Shown: one piece after another, positions 44,913 to 54,291 of the stretch
Layout: each line of letters starts with the position of its first letter
Numbering within the stretch: position 1 is the stretch's first letter
The notes under the pieces: model-generated
Seen by the model: the letters and a program-made list of their open reading frames with translations, nothing else
Told to the model about the DNA's origin: nothing
Databases searched by the model: none
Translations under genes and position numbers: made by a program
DNA from: Cyclobacteriaceae bacterium
GTDB taxonomy: Bacteria; Bacteroidota; Bacteroidia; Cytophagales; Cyclobacteriaceae
DNA: 64,000 nt
Assembly (NCBI GenBank): GCA_026129485.1
Contig: JAHCHY010000019.1
Coordinates: 22,749 to 86,748, forward strand
Reading direction: 5' to 3'

Positions 44913-46874
44913 ATGAGCGGACATCACGATGATATGCACACACACGATGCATGTTGCGCAGCACATGAAGGCAATCCTGCTGCTGTAAGCAAAGTTCAGC
45001 GTGCGGAAGAAAGTATCATTAATAAAGAATGGATAACCGCCTCTATCAGCTTTGTTTTATTAGGCGCTGGCCTGGTGCTCGATTACTGGATAGCCCCGGG
45101 TTGGTTTAGCGGGGTGATTCGCGCAGGCTGGTATGCAGTAGCGTATATACCGGTTGGCATACCTGTTTTGCTAAAAGGCATTCGCCTGGCATGGCGGGGC
45201 GATGTGTTTACAGAGTTTATCCTGATGAGCATAGCCACTATTGGCGCGTTTTACATTGGCGAATACCCGGAAGGTGTTGCCGTCATGTTGTTTTATGCTG
45301 TGGGAGAATTATTCCAGGATGCAGCCGTTAACCGTGCCAAACGAAGCATCAAGGCATTGCTGGATGTAAGGCCCGATACGGCAAATGCGCTGCGCAACGG
45401 AACTTATGTAAGCGTAGATCCGTCCGATGTAAAAATTGATGAAACGATCCGGGTTAAAGTGGGTGAACGTGTTCCCTTAGATGGCGAAATGCTAAGTAAC
45501 GGCAGCTCGTTCAACACGGCTGCCCTTACGGGAGAAAGCAAGCCCGTATCTATTGAAAAAGGCGAAGCGGTTCTTGCCGGCATGATCAACGAAGAGAAAG
45601 TTACCGAGATAAAAGTAACAAAGCTGTTTGGCGATAGTTCGTTAGCCCGCATCCTAACCTTGGTACAAAACGCCACCGGACGAAAAGCCCGCACGGAGCT
45701 TTTCATTCGCAGGTTTGCGCGTATTTATACACCTGTAGTCGTCTTCCTGGCATTCGGGTTAACGTTGTTACCCTATTTCTTTGTGGAAAATTATGTATTT
45801 AACGACTGGCTGTATCGTGCATTGATTTTCCTTGTTATCTCCTGCCCCTGCGCTTTGGTTGTAGCTATTCCGTTGGGTTACTTTGGCGGAATTGGTGCAG
45901 GATCACGTAACGGTATTTTATTCAAAGGCTCCAATTACCTGGATGTAATGACCCGTGTAGATACTATTGTAATGGACAAAACCGGCACACTAACCAAAGG
46001 TGTGTTCAGGGTTCAGCAGGTAATAAGCTCATTACCGGAAAACGAATGGATTCCTTTGGTGGCAGCCGTTGAATCACACTCCACGCACCCGGCAGGTAAA
46101 GCTATTATAGATTATGCCGGTGGTGTTCATAAAAACATAGCTATCGGCAGCATAGAAGAAATAAAAGGACATGGACTAAAAGGAATTGTAAACGGCAAGG
46201 AAGTACTGGCTGGCAACGCAAGGCTGCTGACAAAATTCAATATCAGTTTCCCGGCCGAAGCGCACGAAGCCGTTGACACACTCGTGCTGGTTGCGGTAGA
46301 TAAACAGTACGCAGGCTATATTACTATTGCCGATGAACTTAAGCCCGATAGTCAACAGGCTATTGTGCAAATGCATGCGGCCAATCTCAAAACCATCATG
46401 CTGAGTGGCGACAAGCAGGCTGTAGCCGATCAGGTAGCGCGTGCGCTTGGTATCGATGAGGCTTATGGCGATCTGCTTCCAGAAGATAAGGTAAAGAAAA
46501 TTGAAGAAATCAAATCCGGCAAGAAAGAGCCGGTAGCCTTTGTGGGCGATGGCATTAACGATGCGCCTGTTCTGGCTTTGAGCGATGTGGGTATCGCTAT
46601 GGGCGGTTTGGGTAGCGATGCCGCCATTGAAACGGCCGATATTGTTATACAAACCGATCAGCCTTCCAAAATTGTTACGGCAATAAAAATCGGCAAAGCC
46701 ACCAATGCCGTTGTCTGGCAGAATATTGCATTTGCCTTTGGCGTAAAGCTGATTGTGCTGGCGCTTGGCGCGGGTGGTGTGGCCACCCTGTGGGAGGCCG
46801 TGTTTGCCGATGTAGGCGTGGCGCTTTTAGCTATATTAAATGCCATAAGAATTCAGCACATGAGATTCAGTTGA
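44913..46874 (+). CDS. Heavy-metal P1B-type ATPase (Zn/Cd/Pb exporter type)
   Basis: A 653-residue metal pump. The N-terminus lacks a ferredoxin-like HMA domain and instead has a short His/Cys-rich tail (SGHHDDMHTHDACCAAHEG). The order of motifs is standard: actuator loop AALTGESKPV near residue 205, transmembrane CPC at about 311-313 (ISCPCALVVAIPLG), phosphorylation loop MDKTGTLTKG near 355, the HP dipeptide in SHSTHPAGKA, and VGDGINDAPVLA in the hinge. The Lys in FGVKLIV and the Asp in ADVGVALLA of the last helices fit the Zn/Cd/Pb subgroup (P1B-2), not copper. No metal-responsive regulator is adjacent. Confidence 0.9.
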   Translation: MSGHHDDMHTHDACCAAHEGNPAAVSKVQRAEESIINKEWITASISFVLLGAGLVLDYWIAPGWFSGVIRAGWYAVAYIPVGIPVLLKGIRLAWRGDVFTEFILMSIATIGAFYIGEYPEGVAVMLFYAVGELFQDAAVNRAKRSIKALLDVRPDTANALRNGTYVSVDPSDVKIDETIRVKVGERVPLDGEMLSNGSSFNTAALTGESKPVSIEKGEAVLAGMINEEKVTEIKVTKLFGDSSLARILTLVQNATGRKARTELFIRRFARIYTPVVVFLAFGLTLLPYFFVENYVFNDWLYRALIFLVISCPCALVVAIPLGYFGGIGAGSRNGILFKGSNYLDVMTRVDTIVMDKTGTLTKGVFRVQQVISSLPENEWIPLVAAVESHSTHPAGKAIIDYAGGVHKNIAIGSIEEIKGHGLKGIVNGKEVLAGNARLLTKFNISFPAEAHEAVDTLVLVAVDKQYAGYITIADELKPDSQQAIVQMHAANLKTIMLSGDKQAVADQVARALGIDEAYGDLLPEDKVKKIEEIKSGKKEPVAFVGDGINDAPVLALSDVGIAMGGLGSDAAIETADIVIQTDQPSKIVTAIKIGKATNAVVWQNIAFAFGVKLIVLALGAGGVATLWEAVFADVGVALLAILNAIRIQHMRFS

Positions 46875-46939
46875 TCTTCTGCTACAGTAGTTGTAGTAAA
46901 CCCGAAAGACCTATTCCGTTTTTCCCAGGTCTTACCTTG

Positions 46940-48304
46940 TCAGAGATCTGCTATCGGCTTGTACCTGGGCACCAGGGTTTTCATTACAAACCAGGCGATC
47001 AAATAAGCTACCGCACATCCGGCAAACATGATGGTGTAACCCGTTTCAATATGCCCCAATGCTTTATAATGATCGAACAATGCACCGCCACTCTTGGTGA
47101 TGACTACCGCGCCTAACCCACCGGCCATACCGCCAATACCTACTACGGAGGCAATCGCTTTCTTGGGAAACATATCCGATACCGTGGTGAAAATATTCGC
47201 GCTCCACGCCTGGTGGGCAGCAGCACCTACCCCAATCAGTAAAATGGGTATCCAATGGGAAATATCTCCCAGCGGTTGTGCCAGCAGAATGACCATCGGA
47301 AACAAGGCGATCAATAACATAGCCCGCATGCGGCCATTGTATGCATCATACCCCTTGTTGATAAAATGTATCGGCAGCCACCCTCCTGCAATGCTGCCAA
47401 TCATTGACATGGTGTAAACCGAGGCCAGCGGAATCATCACAGCCTGATCCACGATGTCATATTGTGCTTTCAAATACGCTGGCAGCCAGAACAGGAAGAA
47501 CCACCACACACCATCGGTCATAAACTTACCGAATGCAAACGACCACGTTTGGCGGTAACCTAACAGCTTAACCCAGGATATTTTCGCTTCAGCCTCAACG
47601 GGTGTCCCTCGTTCCTGATCATCGCTGTTAATGTAAGCCAGCTCATCAGTTGAAAGGCGCTTTTGTTGTGTTGGCCTTTCATAATAGACCAGCCAGAAAA
47701 ACAACCACAAAAAGCCAACGCCTCCCACAATAATAAAGGCAGCTTCCCAACCCCACTGCTTGTAAATCCAGGGTACAGTAAGCGGGGCAAGTATGGCGCC
47801 AATGTTTGCCCCTGAATTAAATATGCCGGTTGCAAGCGCACGCTCTTTTTTAGGGAAATATTCGGCAGTGGCTTTAATCGCAGCCGGAAAATTCCCGGCT
47901 TCACCAAATGCCAGTACGGCACGCGAAAACATAAAGCCCAACACCGAAACAGAAAAAGCAGTGATACCCAACCAACCAAATAGTACAGCAAGACTCTCAC
48001 CAACAGGTATAGCTAACGCATGTACAATAGCGCCTACAGACCAGATGATGATGGCCCAGCCATAGCCCCACTTCGTACCCAGCTTATCAATCAGCCGGCC
48101 GGCAAACAACATCGATACAGCATAGGTAAACTGAAACACCGCGGCAATGTTGGCGTAGTCGCTGTTCGTCCACCCAAAGAGTTCTTCCAAACGAGGTTGC
48201 AACAAGCTCAATACCTGACGGTCGAGGTAGTTTACGGTTGTAGCAAAGAACACCAATGCACAAATCGTCCACCGGTAATTCCCAATCTTGTTCTTGTTTT
48301 CCAC
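46940..48304 (-). CDS. MFS transporter, ACS family (hexuronate ExuT-like)
   Basis: A 454-residue permease if begun at the GTG at 48304 (MENKNKIGNYRW), which lies 10 nt after the aldolase stop and matches the usual family start just before the first helix. An ATG at 48397 would overlap the aldolase by 83 nt. Family motifs are NYLDRQVLSLL after helix 1, GRLIDKLGTKWGY, and FGEAGNFPAAIKATAEYFPKKERA. The ACS family includes hexuronate and glucarate symporters. Its place behind KDG kinase and KDPG aldolase in a pectin locus suggests uptake of galacturonate or an unsaturated uronate (inference). It is last in the kdgK-eda-transporter operon. Confidence 0.87.
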   Translation of the reverse strand: MENKNKIGNYRWTICALVFFATTVNYLDRQVLSLLQPRLEELFGWTNSDYANIAAVFQFTYAVSMLFAGRLIDKLGTKWGYGWAIIIWSVGAIVHALAIPVGESLAVLFGWLGITAFSVSVLGFMFSRAVLAFGEAGNFPAAIKATAEYFPKKERALATGIFNSGANIGAILAPLTVPWIYKQWGWEAAFIIVGGVGFLWLFFWLVYYERPTQQKRLSTDELAYINSDDQERGTPVEAEAKISWVKLLGYRQTWSFAFGKFMTDGVWWFFLFWLPAYLKAQYDIVDQAVMIPLASVYTMSMIGSIAGGWLPIHFINKGYDAYNGRMRAMLLIALFPMVILLAQPLGDISHWIPILLIGVGAAAHQAWSANIFTTVSDMFPKKAIASVVGIGGMAGGLGAVVITKSGGALFDHYKALGHIETGYTIMFAGCAVAYLIAWFVMKTLVPRYKPIADL

Positions 48305-48314
48305 GGGGCTATGT

Positions 48315-48992
48315 TTAGTTGATTGCTTTTTTTGACTTAACTTGTTGTACCAGCGCCACGGCTTCGGCTGTTTTATCTTGAAGCGCTTCCCACTCATTAT
48401 TCTGAATAATGCTGTTCGTGATCAATTGCGAACCCAATCCCACGCAAGTGGCACCGGCTTTAAACCAGGCCGAAAGATTTTGTTCGGCAGGTTCTACACC
48501 ACCGGTAATCATTAACTGCAAACCCGGCGCTACAGGCATAATGGCCGAAACAAAACCCGGACCCATCACCGAACCCGGAAACACTTTGATTACTTCAGCG
48601 CCTGCTTCTTTAGCGGTTACAATTTCTGTAAGGGTGGCACAGCCCGGCACCCATAATTTATGATGTGCATGACATACGGCAGCCATTTCTGTTTTTAAGA
48701 TAGGCGCCACTATTAAATCGGCACCGGCATCAATAAATTTTTGTGTAGTAGCCGCATCCATTATTGTACCCACACCCAAAGCCATTTCAGGAAAATCATC
48801 GGCATGTGCCACTAATTGCTTGAATACTTCAAAGGAGTTTGTTCTGCGGTTGGTGAACTCAAACACACGCGCACCGCCTTTGTACAAGGCTTCCACTACT
48901 TTTAATACAATGCGTGCATCATCGTGCGAAAACAACGGTACAATACCCGTATTCTTAAGTGTAGCAACAATTTGTTCTTTTGTAAACGCCAT
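48315..48992 (-). CDS. eda: 2-keto-3-deoxy-6-phosphogluconate (KDPG) aldolase
   Basis: A 225-residue class I aldolase that splits KDPG into pyruvate and glyceraldehyde 3-phosphate. The Schiff-base Lys136 is in EVIKVFPGS, the catalytic Glu46 in VFEFTNR, and phosphate-binding and core motifs GVGTIMDA, VPGCATLTEI and ITGGVEP are in order. Its ATG lies 2 nt after the KDG kinase stop, so both are co-translated. It completes the Ashwell-type route from uronates to central metabolism. Some members also act on 4-hydroxy-2-oxoglutarate. Confidence 0.92.
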   Translation of the reverse strand: MAFTKEQIVATLKNTGIVPLFSHDDARIVLKVVEALYKGGARVFEFTNRRTNSFEVFKQLVAHADDFPEMALGVGTIMDAATTQKFIDAGADLIVAPILKTEMAAVCHAHHKLWVPGCATLTEIVTAKEAGAEVIKVFPGSVMGPGFVSAIMPVAPGLQLMITGGVEPAEQNLSAWFKAGATCVGLGSQLITNSIIQNNEWEALQDKTAEAVALVQQVKSKKAIN

Positions 48993-48994
48993 GC

Positions 48995-49996
48995 CTATCG
49001 CAACAGTTTGCCTACGTTTTCTCCTTTTACCAATGTTTCTATTTCATCGGCTGTGGCCAGGTTTACATCACCTTCAATAGCATGTTTTAAGGCGCTTGCC
49101 GCGATACCGAATTCGATAGCCTGCTGATCGGTTTTTCCGGTTACCCATCCGTAAATAATACCGGCCATGTAAGCATCGCCTGCACCCACGCGGTCAACAA
49201 TATGTGTGAGATCATACTCAGCCGAAGTGAGCAATTGCTTACCATTCCACAGGCGTGCGCTTATTTTATTGTGCGATGAGCTTACCGAATCGCGCAATGT
49301 GGAAGTAAGTTTCTTTACAGCCGGGTATTGTTTGATTACCTGCTGGCAAGCCTTTTCAAAACTCTTTTCGGTAATGTTTAAGCTGTTTTCAAAATCGGTG
49401 GTACCCCCTACAATTATATCTGTCATTTCAATTAAGGCAGGCATTACCTCTGCAGCAGATTTACCATACTGCCACAGGTTTCTGCGGTAGTTGATATCGC
49501 CCGAAACGGTGAGTCCGTTTTTGCGCGCTGCCTGGATGGCTTCAAGACAAACATCGGCTGCGCCTTGTGAAATGGCCGGAGTAATGCCGGTCCAGTGAAA
49601 CCACTGCGCATCTTTAAAGACCTCTTCCCAATTAAGCTCGCCTGCTTGGATACGTGCAAAGGCAGAATCAAAACGATCATATATAATTTTGGATGATCGG
49701 TGCATGGCGCCATTCTCCAAAAAGTAAAGCCCCAGGCGACCATCTCCATATATAATATGGTCTGTATCTACTCCATACTGTCTTAAAGTCTGCACCGCAG
49801 CCACTCCCAAATCGCTGTCCGGAAAGCGGGTAACATGCGCAGCCGGTATCCCCATAATCGCCAGCGATGCAGCCACATTGGCTTCGCTGCCGGCATACAA
49901 GACCTGAAAACGGTCGGCCTGTGTAAACCGTGCAAACGCGGGTGCCGACAGGCGCATCATAATTTCTCCGAAGGTGATTACTTTTTTTATAGCCAT
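48995..49996 (-). CDS. kdgK: 2-keto-3-deoxygluconate (KDG) kinase, PfkB family
   Basis: A 333-residue ribokinase-fold enzyme. The N-terminal signature FGEIMMRLSAP and GSEANVAASLAIMGI binds the sugar, and the DRVGAGDAYMAGIIYG motif near residue 265 supplies the catalytic base Asp and the anion hole. It phosphorylates KDG to KDPG with ATP, the substrate for the downstream aldolase. It is the first gene of the minus-strand kdgK-eda-transporter operon and is divergent from uxaA across 134 nt that contain a perfect 20-bp palindrome. Confidence 0.9.
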   Translation of the reverse strand: MAIKKVITFGEIMMRLSAPAFARFTQADRFQVLYAGSEANVAASLAIMGIPAAHVTRFPDSDLGVAAVQTLRQYGVDTDHIIYGDGRLGLYFLENGAMHRSSKIIYDRFDSAFARIQAGELNWEEVFKDAQWFHWTGITPAISQGAADVCLEAIQAARKNGLTVSGDINYRRNLWQYGKSAAEVMPALIEMTDIIVGGTTDFENSLNITEKSFEKACQQVIKQYPAVKKLTSTLRDSVSSSHNKISARLWNGKQLLTSAEYDLTHIVDRVGAGDAYMAGIIYGWVTGKTDQQAIEFGIAASALKHAIEGDVNLATADEIETLVKGENVGKLLR

Positions 49997-50092
49997 ATTT
50001 CCTTATTCATTTTATACCGATAGCTTTGAAGAATACTGAAAAATACTTTTAAAAAGACTCTGTTTTTTTAATTCTCCGATAAATAATATACC

Positions 50093-50112
50093 TTGCGCAA
50101 TCGATTGCGCAA
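50093..50112. promoter_or_regulatory. LacI-type operator palindrome between kdgK and uxaA
   Basis: TTGCGCAATCGATTGCGCAA is a perfect 20-bp palindrome with the central CG and the AATCGATT core typical of LacI-family operators. It begins inside a possible -7 box (TACCTTG, 50089-50095), 18 nt before the uxaA ATG, so binding would repress transcription. The matching regulator gene is not in the window. Confidence 0.7.
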
Positions 50113-50130
50113 TTTAGCCCTTTTATCTGT

Positions 50131-51777
50131 ATGGCAAACAAGTTTTTGAAAATTCATCCGGCTGACAATGTACTGGTGGCCCTTACCGACCTGAAAGCAG
50201 GAGAAAAAGTAGCACACAATGGCAGCACGATTACGCTGGTAAACGACACACCCGCCAAACACAAGTTTGTGGAACGCGACATGCAGAAAGGCGACACCAT
50301 CTATATGTATGGTGTAATTGTTGGCAAAGCCGTGGAGCCTATTACAGCAGGCGCAGCCATTACCACACAGAACGTAAAACACGAAGCCTCTACCTATGCC
50401 ACACGCACAGGAGGCTACTCGTGGACACCGCCCGATATATCGCGCTGGAAAAACAAGACATTTTTAGGCTATCACCGCCCTGATGGACAGGTGGGCACAG
50501 CCAACTACTGGATTGTAGTGCCGCTGGTGTTTTGCGAAAACCAAAACGTACAGGTAATTCGACAGGCGTTTGAGGAAGAGCTGGGCTTTGGTAAAACCAA
50601 CGCCTATAAAAACTATGTGCATGAGCTGATTCAGCTTTATAAAAAAGGCGATACTGATGCCCTCGAAAAGCTGACGCTTACACCTGAAAAAGATGTTAAG
50701 CCTTCGCGCCTGTTCGAAAACTTAGATGGCATTAAATTCCTGACGCACGAAGGCGGCTGCGGAGGCATACGCCAGGATTCGGAAGCGCTGTGCGGATTGC
50801 TGGCCGGCTACATGCACAATCCTAATGTAGCAGGCGCCACCGTGTTGAGCCTCGGTTGCCAGAATGCACAGCCCTCTATTCTGCAAAAGAAGCTAAACGA
50901 GCTGGCCGGCACTTTTTCAAAACCGTTCATCTTGCTGGAACAGCAGAAAGAAGGCATTGAAAGTGAATTGCTCATGCAAGCCGTACGTAAAACATTTATC
51001 GCACTTACTGAAGTAAACAACATTACACGCAAGCCTGCGCCACTCAGCAAACTGAAAGTCGGCCTGGAATGCGGAGGCTCGGATGGCTTCTCTGGTATTT
51101 CAGCCAACCCGGCTATCGGGCATACATCCGACCTGTTAGCGGCATTGGGCGGGTCTTCCATCTTAGCCGAGTTTCCTGAACTGTGTGGCGTAGAGCAGGA
51201 GCTCATCAATCGCTCGGTAGATGATGAAAAAGCCAGCCGCTTTACACAACTGATGCGCGCTTATGCACGGGCTGCCGAAGCAGTAGGTTCCGGCTTTGAT
51301 ATGAACCCTTCGCCCGGGAACATTAAAGACGGGCTAATCACCGATGCCATGAAATCGGCAGGGGCAGCCAAGAAGGGCGGCAACTCTCCTATTGTAGATG
51401 TACTCGATTACCCGGAGTATGTAACCCAACCCGGGCTTAGCTTATTATGCACTCCCGGCAACGATGCTGAGTGTACCACCGCACTGGCCGGTTCCGGTGC
51501 CAATATTATTTTGTTTACAACAGGTTTGGGTAACCCGATGGGCAACCCGATTACACCGGTAATCAAGTTATCGTCCAACACCAAGCTGGCGCAAAAAATG
51601 CCTGACATTATTGACATTGATTGCGGGCCGGTTATTTCCGGGGAGAAAACCATCGAACAAATGGGTGAAGATATACTTGACTTTATTATTGAGGTGGCCA
51701 GCGGAAACATTACACCTAAAGCGGTAGCGCTTGGCCACGATGATTTTATTCCGTGGAAACGCGGGGTCTCGCTTTAA
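50131..51777 (+). CDS. uxaA: Altronate dehydratase
   Basis: A 548-residue fused UxaA. Residues 1-95 form the small SAF-type N-terminal domain. Residues about 110-548 are the large catalytic domain with FLGYHRPDGQVGTANYW, the Cys-rich THEGGCGGIRQDSEAL, LECGGSDGFSGISANPA and DIDCGPVISGE. It dehydrates altronate to 2-keto-3-deoxygluconate and needs Fe2+ or a similar metal (family knowledge). Next to KDG kinase and KDPG aldolase it gives three of the five steps of galacturonate breakdown; uronate isomerase and tagaturonate reductase are not in this window. The gene is monocistronic and ends at an inverted repeat shared with the convergent pectinesterase. Confidence 0.92.
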   Translation: MANKFLKIHPADNVLVALTDLKAGEKVAHNGSTITLVNDTPAKHKFVERDMQKGDTIYMYGVIVGKAVEPITAGAAITTQNVKHEASTYATRTGGYSWTPPDISRWKNKTFLGYHRPDGQVGTANYWIVVPLVFCENQNVQVIRQAFEEELGFGKTNAYKNYVHELIQLYKKGDTDALEKLTLTPEKDVKPSRLFENLDGIKFLTHEGGCGGIRQDSEALCGLLAGYMHNPNVAGATVLSLGCQNAQPSILQKKLNELAGTFSKPFILLEQQKEGIESELLMQAVRKTFIALTEVNNITRKPAPLSKLKVGLECGGSDGFSGISANPAIGHTSDLLAALGGSSILAEFPELCGVEQELINRSVDDEKASRFTQLMRAYARAAEAVGSGFDMNPSPGNIKDGLITDAMKSAGAAKKGGNSPIVDVLDYPEYVTQPGLSLLCTPGNDAECTTALAGSGANIILFTTGLGNPMGNPITPVIKLSSNTKLAQKMPDIIDIDCGPVISGEKTIEQMGEDILDFIIEVASGNITPKAVALGHDDFIPWKRGVSL

Positions 51778-51847
51778 TTTAAAATTCCGAATCTTAGATT
51801 CAAGATTGAGTGCCGCTCGTATTCAATTCGAATCTTGAATTTTAAAT
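51777..51847. terminator. Inverted repeat between converging genes, probable bidirectional terminator
   Basis: ATTTAAAATTC (51777-51787) and GAATTTTAAAT (51837-51847) are perfectly complementary, and internal GAATCTT/AAGATTC words extend the possible pairing. It lies between uxaA and the pectinesterase gene, which converge. The stem is AT-rich and so less stable than the other terminators here. Confidence 0.5.
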
Positions 51848-51852
51848 TCTGT

Positions 51853-52800
51853 TTAACGGGCCCAATCACCCAACATATTATTCAATGTATATTGTTTTGC
51901 TTCGGTATCGGTTAGCTGGTGCGACCATGCTACACGCGAAGCTTTGTCAGCGCCCGGCCCGTATGATTTATATTCTGCATACAGGGTTGTCTTCTCCGCA
52001 TCGGGCTTGCTCCAGTTGTGCCAGCCTTCGGGCAGAATGTGCGCACCCAATTCACAATTCATAAAAACTGTTTTGGCGTAACTCCGCCACGGTCTGCCCA
52101 GGTAAACTTTGTTTACACCCTCAATCGCCTTTAACTTACAGTTGATAAACACATACCCGAATTCCTTGCCTTGCGTGGTAGATGCGGCCGTAACATACGA
52201 ATCTTTCTTGCTCACGATCTCGCAGTTTTCGAACACGGCTGTAGCGGCACCGAAGATAAAATCGGTTGTCCCTTCAATATAACAGTTAACAAAATACTGC
52301 CGGCTGCTATCTCCTCCTGTATAGATGGTATCCTGGTTACCCAGAAAGCGGCAATTTTTGAACACTGCTTTATCGGCTTCCACATGCAAAGCTACCGCCT
52401 GGCCTACCGGGCCAGCCGTATTTTCGAATGTAATGTTCTCGGCCCGAAAACCATTACCCAACACTTTTACCGAATAAGACCGAAACGTGTTGATATCGCC
52501 TTTGCCGGAATAATCGTCAAACGTGATAATAGTAGTTTTCGGATCTTCGCCAACCAGTGAAATGTTGGTTGTCCACGAATAGATTTCAAGCTTCTCTTTA
52601 TATGTGCCCGGCTTTACCCGGATAACAATGCGCTTGTCCGGAAAATGCTTGCACACATCTATTACCTGTTGAATGGTTGTATAATCGCCCGAGCCATCCT
52701 GCGCCACCACATACGAAGTGCGATATTCTTCAACCGGCTTTGTTTGCGCCTCACTATACAGACAGGCAGCGCTCAGCATCAACAGGAAAATGTATTTCAT
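51853..52800 (-). CDS. Pectin methylesterase, carbohydrate esterase family 8
   Basis: A 315-residue secreted enzyme (signal peptide ending CLYSEAQ). The right-handed beta-helix carries the CE8 signatures: QAVALHVEADKAVFKNC, FLGNQDTIYTGG with a catalytic Asp, DFIFGAATAVFENCEI with the second Asp, and YLGRPWRSYAKTVF with the substrate-binding Arg and Trp. It removes methyl groups from homogalacturonan so that polygalacturonase and pectate lyase can act. It lies 9 nt downstream of the GH28 gene in the same operon. A periplasmic or surface location is likely. Confidence 0.93.
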   Translation of the reverse strand: MKYIFLLMLSAACLYSEAQTKPVEEYRTSYVVAQDGSGDYTTIQQVIDVCKHFPDKRIVIRVKPGTYKEKLEIYSWTTNISLVGEDPKTTIITFDDYSGKGDINTFRSYSVKVLGNGFRAENITFENTAGPVGQAVALHVEADKAVFKNCRFLGNQDTIYTGGDSSRQYFVNCYIEGTTDFIFGAATAVFENCEIVSKKDSYVTAASTTQGKEFGYVFINCKLKAIEGVNKVYLGRPWRSYAKTVFMNCELGAHILPEGWHNWSKPDAEKTTLYAEYKSYGPGADKASRVAWSHQLTDTEAKQYTLNNMLGDWAR

Positions 52801-52809
52801 ACGTTCTGC

Positions 52810-54201
52810 TTATTGCATCTCTGCCTTTTCGCCATTGATGGTAACATTGGTAACCTTCAGGTTTTTGTAACCCTTCAGCAGGTTCCCCTTTGCTACATTA
52901 TCAAACGTACAACCTTCAATTACCACATTTTCTACCGGGTAGCTGTCATCGCTGTTAATAAAGATAGCATACGGTGAATTCTCACTTGTTACATTTTTCA
53001 TTTCAATGTTGCGCACCACCGGCAGGTAGCTACCGGTTTCTTTCATGTAAAACATATCTACGTGCAGCACGGCTTCGGCCAGTGTTCCCACAGTAATATT
53101 ACGCATATAAATATTTTCTATGATCCCTCCCCTGCGTGAATTCGATTTCAAACGCAGCGCCCGATCTAAATTCGGGCTGCTCATCTCACAGTTTTCTGCA
53201 AACACATTGCGTACATTACCCGACACTTCACTGCCAATTACCACGCCACCGTGCCCGTCTTTCATTACACAGTTACGCACAATGATATTTTCGCTCGGCA
53301 CATTTACCCTTCGGCCATCATGATCGCGACCGGATTTAATCGCAATGCAGTCATCGCCTGTATCAAACAAGCATCCTTCAATCAATACATTCCTGCTTGA
53401 TTCCGGATCACAACCATCGCTGTTCGGGCCATGACTGATTACTTTCACGTCTTTGATGATTACATTTTCGGACAACACCGGGTGAATGATCCACATGGGC
53501 GAATTCAGCACGGTTACTCCTTCAATCAATACATTCTTACATTTATACGGCTGAATAAAATTAGGACGCAAAAAATCGCCTTCGCCAAACACACGCTCAT
53601 GTACCGGCACACCCTCTTCTGCCATTTTCTTTAAGCGTTCGTTGGCTTCTTTCTGCGACTGCTCACGCGCAGGATAAGCCGCATCAGCATGACCCCACTT
53701 GCCTTTCCACCACCACCAATGATCCGGATCGGCCTGACCGTTCAGTGTGCCTTCTCCGGTAATGGCAATATTCTCCTGCTCGTATGCATATATAAGTGGC
53801 GAGTAATTCATCAGCTCAATCGCTTCAAAGCGTGTATAAACCTGCGGTAAATATTTTTTAGTATCCTGACTAAATAAGATCGTAGCTTCTTTGGTTACGT
53901 GCAGGTTTACATTGCTCTTTAAGTGAATAGCGCCTGATGTAAATTTACCGGCAGGCACCACCACACGTCCGCCACCGGCAGCATGGCAAGCTTCAATCGC
54001 TTTTTTAAATGCTTCAGTACAATCGGTAATGCTATCGCCCACGGCCCCATAATCGGTAATCAAAAAATCCTGCTGCTTAAATACTGGGGCTTTGATTTGC
54101 GCAAGAACTTCATCGGCCTTTTTCCAGGGATCGATTGCTTTCTGTTGCGTGGAACAAGCTGCAAAGGCAAATAGTGTGAGTAATAAAAATATATGTTTCA
54201 T
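52810..54201 (-). CDS. Glycoside hydrolase family 28 (polygalacturonase-type) lipoprotein
   Basis: A 463-residue protein with a lipobox (LFAFAACST), so membrane-anchored. The parallel beta-helix has all GH28 catalytic motifs: PNSDGCDPE, FDTGDDCIAIKSG and DGHGGVVIGSE, with the substrate-binding RALRLKSN in place of the usual RIK. It hydrolyses alpha-1,4-galacturonan or related pectin backbones; endo or exo action and specificity for homogalacturonan or rhamnogalacturonan cannot be decided. A 139-nt gap upstream contains two palindromes and may hold a promoter. Confidence 0.92.
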   Translation of the reverse strand: MKHIFLLLTLFAFAACSTQQKAIDPWKKADEVLAQIKAPVFKQQDFLITDYGAVGDSITDCTEAFKKAIEACHAAGGGRVVVPAGKFTSGAIHLKSNVNLHVTKEATILFSQDTKKYLPQVYTRFEAIELMNYSPLIYAYEQENIAITGEGTLNGQADPDHWWWWKGKWGHADAAYPAREQSQKEANERLKKMAEEGVPVHERVFGEGDFLRPNFIQPYKCKNVLIEGVTVLNSPMWIIHPVLSENVIIKDVKVISHGPNSDGCDPESSRNVLIEGCLFDTGDDCIAIKSGRDHDGRRVNVPSENIIVRNCVMKDGHGGVVIGSEVSGNVRNVFAENCEMSSPNLDRALRLKSNSRRGGIIENIYMRNITVGTLAEAVLHVDMFYMKETGSYLPVVRNIEMKNVTSENSPYAIFINSDDSYPVENVVIEGCTFDNVAKGNLLKGYKNLKVTNVTINGEKAEMQ

Positions 54202-54227
54202 GCATTAATGATTTTTTTGTTTAAGTC

Positions 54228-54291
54228 CCGCATATGCGGAATTGGTAAACTTTGTAAAGATGCGTCAAGACACTTTTGAAGTGTCAAACGC
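54228..54291. repeat. Palindrome and hairpin upstream of the GH28 gene
   Basis: CCGCATATGCGG (54228-54239) is a perfect 12-bp palindrome. GACACTT-TTG-AAGTGTC (54269-54285) is a hairpin extended by GCGT/ACGC to 54262-54291. They may be a terminator for the upstream pectate lyase gene, a regulatory site for GH28, or both. Confidence 0.4.

Noticed and set aside
48305-48397. ATG start for the MFS transporter within the aldolase gene
   Set aside because: It adds a basic tail unlike the family and overlaps eda by 83 nt; the GTG at 48304 fits both the gap and the family start.
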